This document shows positions 5,844 through 12,661 of a stretch of 12,661 nt of DNA, one piece after another. Made by a program: the position numbers and the translations under genes. Below the pieces are notes generated by a model. The model did not search any database and was not told the origin of the DNA. It saw only the letters and a list, made by a program, of their open reading frames with translations. The stretch is from Acidobacteriota bacterium (lineage in GTDB: Bacteria > Acidobacteriota > Blastocatellia > Pyrinomonadales > Pyrinomonadaceae): contig JACCYR010000280.1 of assembly GCA_013696385.1 (NCBI GenBank), forward strand, positions 1 to 12,661, in the 5' to 3' direction. How positions within the stretch are numbered: the stretch's first letter is position 1; each line of letters starts with the position of its first letter.

Positions 5844-8800
5844 TTATAATAACCAGCTAACCTGACAGCCGCTCTGCTTCAAATCACTCTCTAAACGGCT
5901 CGAGCCTTGAATCCGCAGCGGCGGTGAATGAACCTTAAGAAGAATATCTCGATCTATCCGAAAACTTAAAAAGACCTCGCAGTTTCCTTTATTTCTGCTT
6001 AAGGCAGTAAATATATCTTCGAGATATTTTTCATCGACATTTTTCTCCGGAAGTATAATTGAAACAGCCTGTGCCTTTTGCGTTACGGCATCGGCAATTT
6101 TTTTAGCTTCTTCCAAAATTAAAGTAATTTCCTGTCCTTCGCTTGATTCGACCCGACCGCTGACAATCAAAAGTTCATCGTCTTTTAAACATTCGGCATA
6201 TCTGGCAGATGCTTCTGACCACGCCAGACATTTTACGCCGATTGACTGGTCTTCAAGCCGAAAAATACAAAAACGATTGCCTTTTTTGCTGTATTTCGTC
6301 TGCAAACTCGAAACAATTCCGGCGATAGTTATTTTATCGCCAGGTATTAAATCTGGGTAATCAGCAATATTCAATATCTTCAAATCCGATAAAATTTCCC
6401 CGTATTCATCAAGCGGATGAGTTGACAAATAAAATCCGACCGCCGCCTTTTCCAGCTTTGACAGTTCAGCTTGCGTCCACACCTTAACATCCGGCAACTC
6501 GGTATGTAAATTTGATTTTGATGTTTCCTGATGAACTCCAAACAGTCCATCTTGACCTCTGACTTTATCCTGCCAAATCTTCTGTCCGTGTGAAAGAGAA
6601 TTATCGATAGCGGCAAAATGCTTTGCTCGCCAAAGATTTACGCTCAAATCAGCCGGCATCAACGAATCAAAAGCTCCGGCGGTAATTAAACCTTCCAGAG
6701 CGCGGCGGTTGATAGAGCCTTGGTCAAGCCGGGAAGTAAAATCATACAAAGATGTAAATTTTCCTTGTTTCCGTGCTTCAATAATTAATTGAACACTTGC
6801 CGCGCCGATTCCTTTAATCGCGCTGAGACCAAACCGCACCGCATTATCAAGCGGCGTAAAATCAGCATCGCTTTCGTTGATATCGGGCGGGAGCAGTTTT
6901 AAACCGGAAGAACGCAGTTCGTTTGAGTATTTGTATATTTTAGTCGTATCATGGGCTTCGTTGGATAAAACAGCCGCATAAAAATAAGCGGAATAATATG
7001 CTTTAAGATAAGCAGTCTGAAATGCTAAATAAGCATATGCAACGCTATGGCTGCGGTTGAATCCGTAATCGGCAAATTGTGCCATCAGGCGAAAAACTTC
7101 TTCCGCCTTTTCCCGCCTTATATGACGGGAAACAGCACCTTCAATAAATTTTTCCTCGTGCAGTGCCATTTCCTCGCGCTTCTTTTTTCCCATTGCCCGC
7201 CGCATCAAATCCGCCTCGCCCAAGCTGTAACCGGCAAGCACCTGGGCAAGCTGCATAATCTGCTCCTGATAAACCAAAATACCGTAAGTGTTGCTCAAAA
7301 TGTCTTTCATCTGCGGCACAATATACTGCACTTTTTTCTCGCCGCGATGCCGCGCAATAAAATCATCTATCATTCCGCCGTCGAGCGGACCCGGACGATA
7401 GAGCGCATTTAACGCCGCCAAATCTTCCAATTCTTTTGGCTTTAAACGGCGGCAAATCTCCTGCATCCCGGACGATTCAAATTGGAAAATCGCTTCTGTT
7501 TTCCCCTCGCCAAACAATGCCATGGTTCTCAAATCGTCAAGCGGAATTTTGCTCCAATCAATTTCAAGACCTTTTTTTTGTTTAATGGATTTTAAGCAGT
7601 CGCTTATAACCGTTAAAGTGGTTAAAGCAAGGAAATCCATCTTAAGCATTCCTACCTTTTCGAGATCGTTCATCGTGTATTGACTAGTCAACTCGCCTTT
7701 TGCCGATAGCGATATCGGAACTAACTCGTGGAGCGGTTTCGGAGAAATTACCACGCCCGCCGCGTGAACCGATGAATGGCGCGAGCAGCCTTCGAGTCTT
7801 TTCGCCATGTCAATCAAATCCTTGACCTTTTCATCCGTTTCAACAGCTTTCCTTAAATCCGCTACTTGTTCGAGGGCTTGAGAAATACTGATGTTGCGCC
7901 CGCGAACCGGCGGCGGCATCAATTTGGCTATTTTTTCGACCTCGCCGTATGACATACTTAAAGCCCGTCCGACATCCTTGATTGCCGCTTTTGAGGCAAG
8001 CGTTCCAAAGGTAATAATTTGACAAACTGCTTCGCGCCCATAAAATTCGGTAACATGATTAATTACCTCGCTGCGTCCGCGCACACAAAAATCAATGTCA
8101 ATATCGGGCATCGAAACTCTTTCGGGATTGAGAAAGCGTTCAAATAGTAAATCGTATTGCAGCGGGTCGATATCGGTAATTTCCAAACAATACGCAACCA
8201 ACGAACCGGCTGCCGAACCGCGTCCCGGTCCGACGGGAATACCCTTTTCTCTGGCATAGCGGATAAATTCCCAGACAATCAAAAAATAGCCCGAAAATTT
8301 CATATTTTTTATGGTTGTAATTTCCCCTTCTATCCGTTTGTGGTAATCGGCAAATGAGTATTTAAGTTTTCCGTCCGCCAGCATCTGATTCCAGACTTTA
8401 TTTTGGCGATTTTCAAAGCCTTCCATCACAACTCTTTCAAAATACTCGTCCGTTGTATGGCAGTCGGTGCCGATTGGTATCGGAAAATTTGGCAGAAACA
8501 GTTCGCTTTTTTTTGGAAATGACACTTGACACATTTCCGCAATTTTTATCGTATTTTGTAATGCTTCGGGAAGTTCCTCGCCAAAAATTTCCCACATCTC
8601 CTGCGCCGAACGCAGATAAAAATTCTCGCTTTCGGCTTTTGTGCTGGCACTAATCGTTTTTTGCTCGCCGATTGCCAGCAGAATCTCCTGCGCCCGTGCA
8701 TCTTCTCTGCTCAAATAATGTGCATCATTAGTTGCCACGAGTGGAATTTCAGTTTTTCGGGAAAGTTCGATAAGTTGGCGGCGGATTTTTCTTTCCTCTT

Positions 8801-9368
8801 TTAAACCGTGGTCTTGAATCTCAATAAAAAAATTACCCTTGCCCAAAATTTCTTCAAAAAGTTTGGCGTTTTTAAAAGCCTTTTCGGTATTATCCTGTCT
8901 CAAAAAATGCCAGACGGCACCGTCAAAACCAGAGGATAAGCCAATCAATCCTTTGCTTTTCTCGGCTAAAAGTTCTAAATCTATCCGCGGTTTGTGATAT
9001 AAGCCTTCGGTAAAGGCTTTTGATGCCAAATATGCCAGATTGTGATAGCCTTCCAAATCCCTCGCTAACAAAATCAAATTGTAATAAGGTCGCTCGCCGC
9101 CTTGCAATCGGGATTCGCGGTCAAAACGGCTGCCAAAAGAAAGATAGGCTTCATAGCCTAAAATTGGATGAATTTCATTGGCTTTCATATTATTATAAAA
9201 TGAAATTGCGCCATACATATTACCGTAATCAGTGATGGCGCAAGCCTTCATTTCCAATTCTTGCAGACGCTTGGTTAAGGGCTTGAGTTGGATTGCGCTC
9301 TGCAAAAGGCTATAATCCGAATGTAAATGCAAATGAACGAAATCTTTCGGTTTGTAATTTGAATTCAT
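5844..9368 (-). CDS. dnaE: DNA polymerase III alpha subunit (DnaE)
   Basis: The 1174-residue replicative polymerase has the usual DnaE order. The PHP domain (~10-300) begins FVHLHLHSDYS. The palm follows, with GPGRGSAAGSLVAY (380-393) and catalytic D422 and D424 in PDIDIDFC, plus D578 in KMDFLALTTLT. Next come the fingers with YQEQIMQLAQVLAGYSLGEAD, a helix-hairpin-helix IKGIGAASVQ (~851), the clamp-binding motif QDGLF (939-943), and an OB domain (~1012-1090, ITIAGIVSSLQTKYSKKGNRF). In the PHP domain the usual TDHG is TDYG (Y48) and the usual SGC is SSG (G147). Two metal ligands are thus replaced while E73, E183, D215 and H217 remain. Proofreading by PHP is unlikely, so a separate exonuclease would be expected elsewhere. 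ATG 9368 fits the family start. It is transcribed away from miaB with a 52-bp gap, and accA follows. Confidence 0.96.
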   Translation of the reverse strand: MNSNYKPKDFVHLHLHSDYSLLQSAIQLKPLTKRLQELEMKACAITDYGNMYGAISFYNNMKANEIHPILGYEAYLSFGSRFDRESRLQGGERPYYNLILLARDLEGYHNLAYLASKAFTEGLYHKPRIDLELLAEKSKGLIGLSSGFDGAVWHFLRQDNTEKAFKNAKLFEEILGKGNFFIEIQDHGLKEERKIRRQLIELSRKTEIPLVATNDAHYLSREDARAQEILLAIGEQKTISASTKAESENFYLRSAQEMWEIFGEELPEALQNTIKIAEMCQVSFPKKSELFLPNFPIPIGTDCHTTDEYFERVVMEGFENRQNKVWNQMLADGKLKYSFADYHKRIEGEITTIKNMKFSGYFLIVWEFIRYAREKGIPVGPGRGSAAGSLVAYCLEITDIDPLQYDLLFERFLNPERVSMPDIDIDFCVRGRSEVINHVTEFYGREAVCQIITFGTLASKAAIKDVGRALSMSYGEVEKIAKLMPPPVRGRNISISQALEQVADLRKAVETDEKVKDLIDMAKRLEGCSRHSSVHAAGVVISPKPLHELVPISLSAKGELTSQYTMNDLEKVGMLKMDFLALTTLTVISDCLKSIKQKKGLEIDWSKIPLDDLRTMALFGEGKTEAIFQFESSGMQEICRRLKPKELEDLAALNALYRPGPLDGGMIDDFIARHRGEKKVQYIVPQMKDILSNTYGILVYQEQIMQLAQVLAGYSLGEADLMRRAMGKKKREEMALHEEKFIEGAVSRHIRREKAEEVFRLMAQFADYGFNRSHSVAYAYLAFQTAYLKAYYSAYFYAAVLSNEAHDTTKIYKYSNELRSSGLKLLPPDINESDADFTPLDNAVRFGLSAIKGIGAASVQLIIEARKQGKFTSLYDFTSRLDQGSINRRALEGLITAGAFDSLMPADLSVNLWRAKHFAAIDNSLSHGQKIWQDKVRGQDGLFGVHQETSKSNLHTELPDVKVWTQAELSKLEKAAVGFYLSTHPLDEYGEILSDLKILNIADYPDLIPGDKITIAGIVSSLQTKYSKKGNRFCIFRLEDQSIGVKCLAWSEASARYAECLKDDELLIVSGRVESSEGQEITLILEEAKKIADAVTQKAQAVSIILPEKNVDEKYLEDIFTALSRNKGNCEVFLSFRIDRDILLKVHSPPLRIQGSSRLESDLKQSGCQVSWLL

Positions 9369-9420
9369 ATTTTTTATTTTCTTAATTGCGACCGTTTTTC
9401 CGCCAAATTTAAAAAGATTT

Positions 9421-10773
9421 ATGAAAAAAGTTTATCTCGAAACCTTCGGCTGCCAAATGAATGTTTCCGACTCGGAAAGAGTCGCTGCCAAACTCGCTGC
9501 GGACGGTTTTGAAATAACGCCGAATGAAGCGGCGGCTGATGTTGTTTTAATAAATACCTGTTCGGTCAGAGAGAAGGCTGAACACAAACTTTATACGAGA
9601 GTTGGGCAGATTCGCAACTCGGAGAGAGAAAAAAGTGGAAATAAACAAATTGTCGGAGTTTTGGGGTGTGTCGCTCAACTCGAAGGCGAAACACTGTTTG
9701 AAGGCAGAAACGAAATTGATTTTGTTTTGGGAACAAAAGCCGTCGGGCGCGTGTCTCAAGCTATCGAACAAGTTTTTGCCGGGCAAAAAAATTATTTTGA
9801 TTTAGGCGACCGCGAAGACAATTACGATTGGTCGGTTGGCGAGGCGCAGAGACATTCGCCATATATTGCGTTTGTGCCGATTATCGAAGGCTGTAATAAA
9901 TTCTGCACCTATTGTATTGTTCCTTTTTCACGCGGCAGGGAAAAAAGTCTGCCAGCTTCGGAAATTATTCGCCAGGTTTTAAACCTGCGGCGGCAAGGCG
10001 TGAAGGAAATTCATCTAATCGGTCAAAACGTTAACAGTTATCGTCCGAAAACCGATAGCGGGCTTGAAAACTTTCACGGCGCAACTGCTTTTTCGAGGTT
10101 GCTTCGGGCAGTTGCAGCAACCGGCATAGAACGTATAAAATTTAATACGTCATTTCCCAGAGATTTTCATCCGGATATAGTTGATGCCCTTGACGAAAAC
10201 GAAAATCTCTGTAATTGGGTGCATTTGCCGGTCCAATCGGGAAGTAATAATATTTTAAGAGCGATGAGGCGTGGTCATACCATCGAAAGTTATTTGGAAA
10301 AGATTGACAAGATAAAATCCGCGTCGCGGAAACTTTCTTTAACGACAGATATTATTGTCGGTTTTCCAAATGAAACTGACGAAGATTTTTTCGATACTTT
10401 AAAAATGGCTGACTATTGCAAATTTGACAGTGCCTTTATTTTTAAGTATTCTCCAAGACCCGGAACGCCCGCTTATTCGATGATTGACAATATTTTGGCA
10501 AGGAACAAGACAGAGAGATTTTTAGAATTAGAAAAGTTAATCAAATCTAATCAACGCAGTATTTTTCAATCGTATCTTGACAAAACAGTTAAAGTTTTGG
10601 TTGAGAAAATTTCCAGTAAAAATAAGGCTGAACTTTCCGGTCATACAACTTGTCAGAAGGTTGTAAATTTTAAGGGTTCGAATAAACTTTTAGGTAAAAT
10701 TATCGAGATAAAAATTACGCAAGCCAAAACAAACACTTTATATGGGGAGATTTGTGATCATTATGTTAGTTGA
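9421..10773 (+). CDS. miaB: tRNA-2-methylthio-N6-dimethylallyladenosine synthase MiaB
   Basis: This radical-SAM methylthiotransferase adds the 2-methylthio group to i6A37 of tRNAs. The 450-residue product has the UPF0004 domain with three cluster cysteines, C11 (TFGCQMN), C47 (INTCSVREKAE) and C83 (LGCVAQ). The radical-SAM cluster is EGCNKFCTYCIVPFSRG (C158, C162, C165). Further marks are GQNVNSY and WVHLPVQSGSN. The C-terminal TRAM domain (~380-447) binds tRNA. The MiaB-type motifs argue against RimO or MtaB. ATG 9421 sits right at the start of homology, with no clear Shine-Dalgarno. Its last 11 bases overlap the next gene. Together with tsaB it makes this window encode two of the A37 tRNA-modification systems. 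Confidence 0.95.
   Translation: MKKVYLETFGCQMNVSDSERVAAKLAADGFEITPNEAAADVVLINTCSVREKAEHKLYTRVGQIRNSEREKSGNKQIVGVLGCVAQLEGETLFEGRNEIDFVLGTKAVGRVSQAIEQVFAGQKNYFDLGDREDNYDWSVGEAQRHSPYIAFVPIIEGCNKFCTYCIVPFSRGREKSLPASEIIRQVLNLRRQGVKEIHLIGQNVNSYRPKTDSGLENFHGATAFSRLLRAVAATGIERIKFNTSFPRDFHPDIVDALDENENLCNWVHLPVQSGSNNILRAMRRGHTIESYLEKIDKIKSASRKLSLTTDIIVGFPNETDEDFFDTLKMADYCKFDSAFIFKYSPRPGTPAYSMIDNILARNKTERFLELEKLIKSNQRSIFQSYLDKTVKVLVEKISSKNKAELSGHTTCQKVVNFKGSNKLLGKIIEIKITQAKTNTLYGEICDHYVS
10744..10749 (+). promoter_or_regulatory. Ribosome binding site favouring ATG 10763
   Basis: GGGGAG lies 13 nt before ATG 10763, within the miaB end. The earlier in-frame ATG at 10742 has no purine-rich site before it. 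Confidence 0.4.
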
Positions 10774-11233
10774 AGTAAAAATCGGGGCGTTAATTATGGA
10801 CCCCAATACGAACACTCCAATAGTGGTTTTAAAGGGAATTGACTCGGACACAATTCTGCCAATCTGGGTCGGCGCATATGAAGCTAATGCCATCGCTTTA
10901 GAGATTGAAAAAATTGTCCCACAACGCCCAATGACGCATGACCTATTGCGGAATCTGATTGTCGAAACAGGTTTTAAAGTTACGCGCATCACCATCACGG
11001 ATTTACGCGACAACACTTTTTATGCGTCGATTGAATTAATTGATGAAAAAGGGAATATTACCATCCTCGATGCTCGTCCATCCGATGCTATCGCTCTTGG
11101 CTTAAGAATGGACTGCTCAATCTTTATCGAGCAAAAAGTTTTAGACATTTCAGCTGCCACAAAACATCTCGATACTGATTTTGAAGGTGAGTCAACTCCA
11201 AGCACTGAAGACTGGCCTGATCTCATCGGTTAA
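10763..11233 (+). CDS. Bifunctional nuclease family protein (BFN domain, DUF151)
   Basis: The 156-residue product is a full BFN domain (PF02577) with a short acidic tail. Marks are LVEVKIGALIMDP at the start, LPIWVGAYEANAIALEIEK (~33-51), RPMTHDLL (~56-63) and LDARPSDAIALGLR (~103-116). Family members are named after a plant nuclease with RNase and DNase activity. In bacteria the true role is poorly known, and nuclease activity here is inference. ATG 10763 begins where homology begins and has GGGGAG before it; ATG 10742 would add seven residues. It overlaps miaB by 11 bp and lies 27 bp before parA, so miaB-BFN-parA-parB looks like one transcription unit. The tail after ~130 (GESTPSTEDWPDLIG) is unconserved and acidic. 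Confidence 0.88.
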   Translation: MLVEVKIGALIMDPNTNTPIVVLKGIDSDTILPIWVGAYEANAIALEIEKIVPQRPMTHDLLRNLIVETGFKVTRITITDLRDNTFYASIELIDEKGNITILDARPSDAIALGLRMDCSIFIEQKVLDISAATKHLDTDFEGESTPSTEDWPDLIG

Positions 11234-11260
11234 ATTTTAATTTTTTATATTACAACCAGA

Positions 11261-12016
11261 ATGATAATTGTCATTGCCAATCAAAAAGGCGGAGTTGGAA
11301 AAACAACCACCGCAATAAATTTGTCAGCCGCTTGTGCCATGCAGGGAAAAAAGGTTTTGTTGATTGATTTAGATCCGCAAGGCAACAGTTCGCTCTCATT
11401 TGTCGATTCGCAAAACATTAACGGAAGTGCCTTTGAATTATTTACCGAATCAGAAAGTCCTTGGGAGAATTTTATTTACACAACCAAGGTTAAGAAACTC
11501 GATATTGTGCCGTCAAAGATAAATCTCGCCAAGTTAGAGGCAAAACTGGTCGGTGATTTTGATGCAATTTTTCGGCTGCGAGATAGAATTGAGCAGATTC
11601 GCGCTAATTACGACTTTATTTTTATTGATACGCCGCCGACACTCGGTCTAATCACAGTCAATGCTTTGGTTGCGGCAACCCACGTTTTAATTCCGATTCA
11701 ATCTTCTTATTTTGCCTTAGAGGGAACTGACGACCTGCTCGAAACTATCGAAAAGGTGCGTTCGCGTCCAAATCCGGATTTAGATTTGCTCGGAGTTTTA
11801 GTTACGCTTTTTGACAAACGCACTTCGCTTTCCAAAGACGTTGAAGCGCATATTCGTAAAGTATTTGGTAAAAAGGCATTTAAAACTATTATCACGAGAA
11901 GTGTCAGGCTTGAAGAATCGCCGGCGCACAAGGAAACTATTTTTACCTTTTCGCCCAAGTCCTCCGGTGCAATTGAATACAAAAATCTAAGCAAGGAGGT
12001 TTTAAAGCGTGTCTAA
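11261..12016 (+). CDS. parA: Chromosome partitioning ATPase ParA/Soj
   Basis: The 251-residue ParA ATPase segregates replicated origins together with ParB. The deviant Walker A KGGVGKTTT is at residues 9-17, A' is IDLDPQGN (D36, D38), and Walker B is FIFIDTPPTLG (D123). There is no N-terminal helix-turn-helix, so it is the short chromosomal Soj type rather than a plasmid P1-type ParA. The ATG directly precedes the nucleotide-binding strand, and the 27-bp gap after the BFN gene holds no clear Shine-Dalgarno, being mostly A and T. The parB start and its ribosome binding site lie inside the 3' end of this gene, so the two products are translationally coupled. Confidence 0.95.
   Translation: MIIVIANQKGGVGKTTTAINLSAACAMQGKKVLLIDLDPQGNSSLSFVDSQNINGSAFELFTESESPWENFIYTTKVKKLDIVPSKINLAKLEAKLVGDFDAIFRLRDRIEQIRANYDFIFIDTPPTLGLITVNALVAATHVLIPIQSSYFALEGTDDLLETIEKVRSRPNPDLDLLGVLVTLFDKRTSLSKDVEAHIRKVFGKKAFKTIITRSVRLEESPAHKETIFTFSPKSSGAIEYKNLSKEVLKRV
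11993..11999 (+). promoter_or_regulatory. Strong Shine-Dalgarno deciding the parB GTG start
   Basis: AAGGAGG lies nine bases before GTG 12009, inside the parA end. It is the best ribosome binding site seen at any gene start in the window. Confidence 0.8.
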
Positions 12017-12661
12017 AAGAGGCTTACCGTCAGGCGTTAAAATGCGGCATGATTCGCATTATGTCGAAGAATTTGCTAAATCTGCCAACCGATCTGTTGG
12101 TAGAATTATTCCTATTAATCAGATTGAACCGAATCCTGAGCAACCCCGAGTTGAAATCGGCGATTTGAGCGAGTTAGCGAATTCTATTAAGCAAAAAGGG
12201 GTTTTAGAACCGCTTTTAGTCAAGCCGAACGGCGACGGAACATGGATGATCATTGCCGGCGAACGACGCTGGCGGGCATCGAATCTTGCTGGATTACGCG
12301 AAGTTCCGTGCATCGAACTCGATATTGACGAAAAATCAATCGCCGAAATCGCCCTGATTGAAAATCTCCAAAGAAAAGATTTAAATGTCTGGGAAGAAGC
12401 CGACGGTTTAGCCTCTCTGAGCAGTCGTTTTGGCTACACGCACGAACAAATTGCCAAGAAAATTGGTAAAAGCCGCACCACCGTTACCGAATCGTTTGCC
12501 ATCAGCGGGCTGCCTGATGCGATCCGCGAAAAATGCCGTCAAGCAAATATCAATGCCAAATCAACTCTTTTGGAAATTGCCCGCCAATTTGACGAAAAAG
12601 CGATGCACGGTTTTTTGGATAATATCAAAAGCCAAGAGTTAAAAAATCGTCAGCAAATTCG
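12009..12661 (+). CDS. parB: Chromosome partitioning protein ParB (3' partial)
   Basis: Read from GTG 12009, the frame stays open to the right edge (217 residues). It starts MSKRGLPSGVKMRHDSHYVEE, an N-terminus I associate with acidobacterial ParB. Family boxes follow in order: PNPEQPR (41-47), the CTP-binding box GERRWRA (84-90), ALIENLQRKDL (115-125), and the DNA-binding helix-turn-helix YTHEQIAKKIGKSRTTVTES (143-162). ParB loads at parS near the origin, spreads as a CTP-dependent clamp, and stimulates ParA. The start overlaps the parA stop by 8 bp and is preceded by AAGGAGG, so GTG is well supported. The C-terminal dimerisation domain is beyond the window. No parS-like TGTTTCACGTGAAACA was seen within it. 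Confidence 0.95.
   Translation, partial: MSKRGLPSGVKMRHDSHYVEEFAKSANRSVGRIIPINQIEPNPEQPRVEIGDLSELANSIKQKGVLEPLLVKPNGDGTWMIIAGERRWRASNLAGLREVPCIELDIDEKSIAEIALIENLQRKDLNVWEEADGLASLSSRFGYTHEQIAKKIGKSRTTVTESFAISGLPDAIREKCRQANINAKSTLLEIARQFDEKAMHGFLDNIKSQELKNRQQI

Noticed and set aside
7047..7412. 121-codon open frame on the + strand opposite dnaE
   Set aside because: It lies wholly antisense to conserved DnaE coding sequence, has no recognisable motif, and is explained by the codon pattern of dnaE.
9369..9420. Divergent promoters in the 52-bp dnaE-miaB gap
   Set aside because: TTGCGA/TTAAAA on + and TTGGCG/TAAGAA on - match the -10 consensus at only three of six positions. Both lie very near the start codons, so no promoter is called.
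11707..11994. 95-codon open frame on the - strand opposite parA
   Set aside because: Antisense to conserved ParA coding, with no motif or ribosome binding site; a shadow frame.
11261..12661. parS site near parAB
   Set aside because: No match to the TGTTTCACGTGAAACA core was found by eye on either strand. A degenerate site cannot be excluded.

Overview
The window looks like chromosomal DNA from an Acidobacteriota bacterium, probably near Blastocatellia/Pyrinomonadales. This is inferred from remembered family features, not from a search. The evidence is a C-terminal PqqD-type tail (RR motif, hydrophobic helix, Cys-rich end) beside an NTP_transf_5 nucleotidyltransferase, a ParB with the N-terminus GLPSGVKMRHDSHYVEE, and the order miaB - bifunctional nuclease - parA - parB. 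Base composition is uneven: the first ~4.2 kb is AT-rich in several genes, while dnaE, accA, miaB and parAB are closer to balanced.

Region 1 (1-2885, + strand) is one tightly packed gene string. It starts with the 3' end of a Cys-rich tail protein. A predicted nucleotidyltransferase of an accessory peptide or polysaccharide system follows 11 bp later. Then come tsaB and rimI, each overlapping the gene before it, and a small DUF465/YdcH-like gene with its own candidate promoter. The string ends in a perfect 24-bp inverted repeat that also covers the last codons of the convergent gene.

Region 2 (2877-4979) holds an exported eight-motif PQQ-like beta-propeller on the - strand, a short divergent control region, and ssb on the + strand. 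The 264 bp between ssb and accA carries no gene. It holds a - strand terminator-like hairpin and a perfect 26-bp inverted repeat built from short direct repeats.

Region 3 (4980-9368, - strand) is a dnaE-accA pair: the replicative DNA polymerase III alpha subunit followed 21 bp later by the acetyl-CoA carboxyltransferase alpha subunit. DnaE has the three polymerase aspartates and a clamp-binding motif, but its PHP domain has lost at least two metal ligands. AccA lacks the usual N-terminal ~50 residues.

Region 4 (9421-12661, + strand, divergent from dnaE) is miaB - bifunctional nuclease (BFN/DUF151) - parA - parB. The gaps are short or negative, and parB runs off the window. Most genes are housekeeping functions: tRNA t6A and ms2i6A modification, S18 acetylation, replication, lipid synthesis and chromosome segregation. 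The accessory and least described part is the left edge, with the Cys-rich PqqD-type tail and its nucleotidyltransferase. No RNA genes, CRISPR arrays, transposases or parS-like sites were seen.
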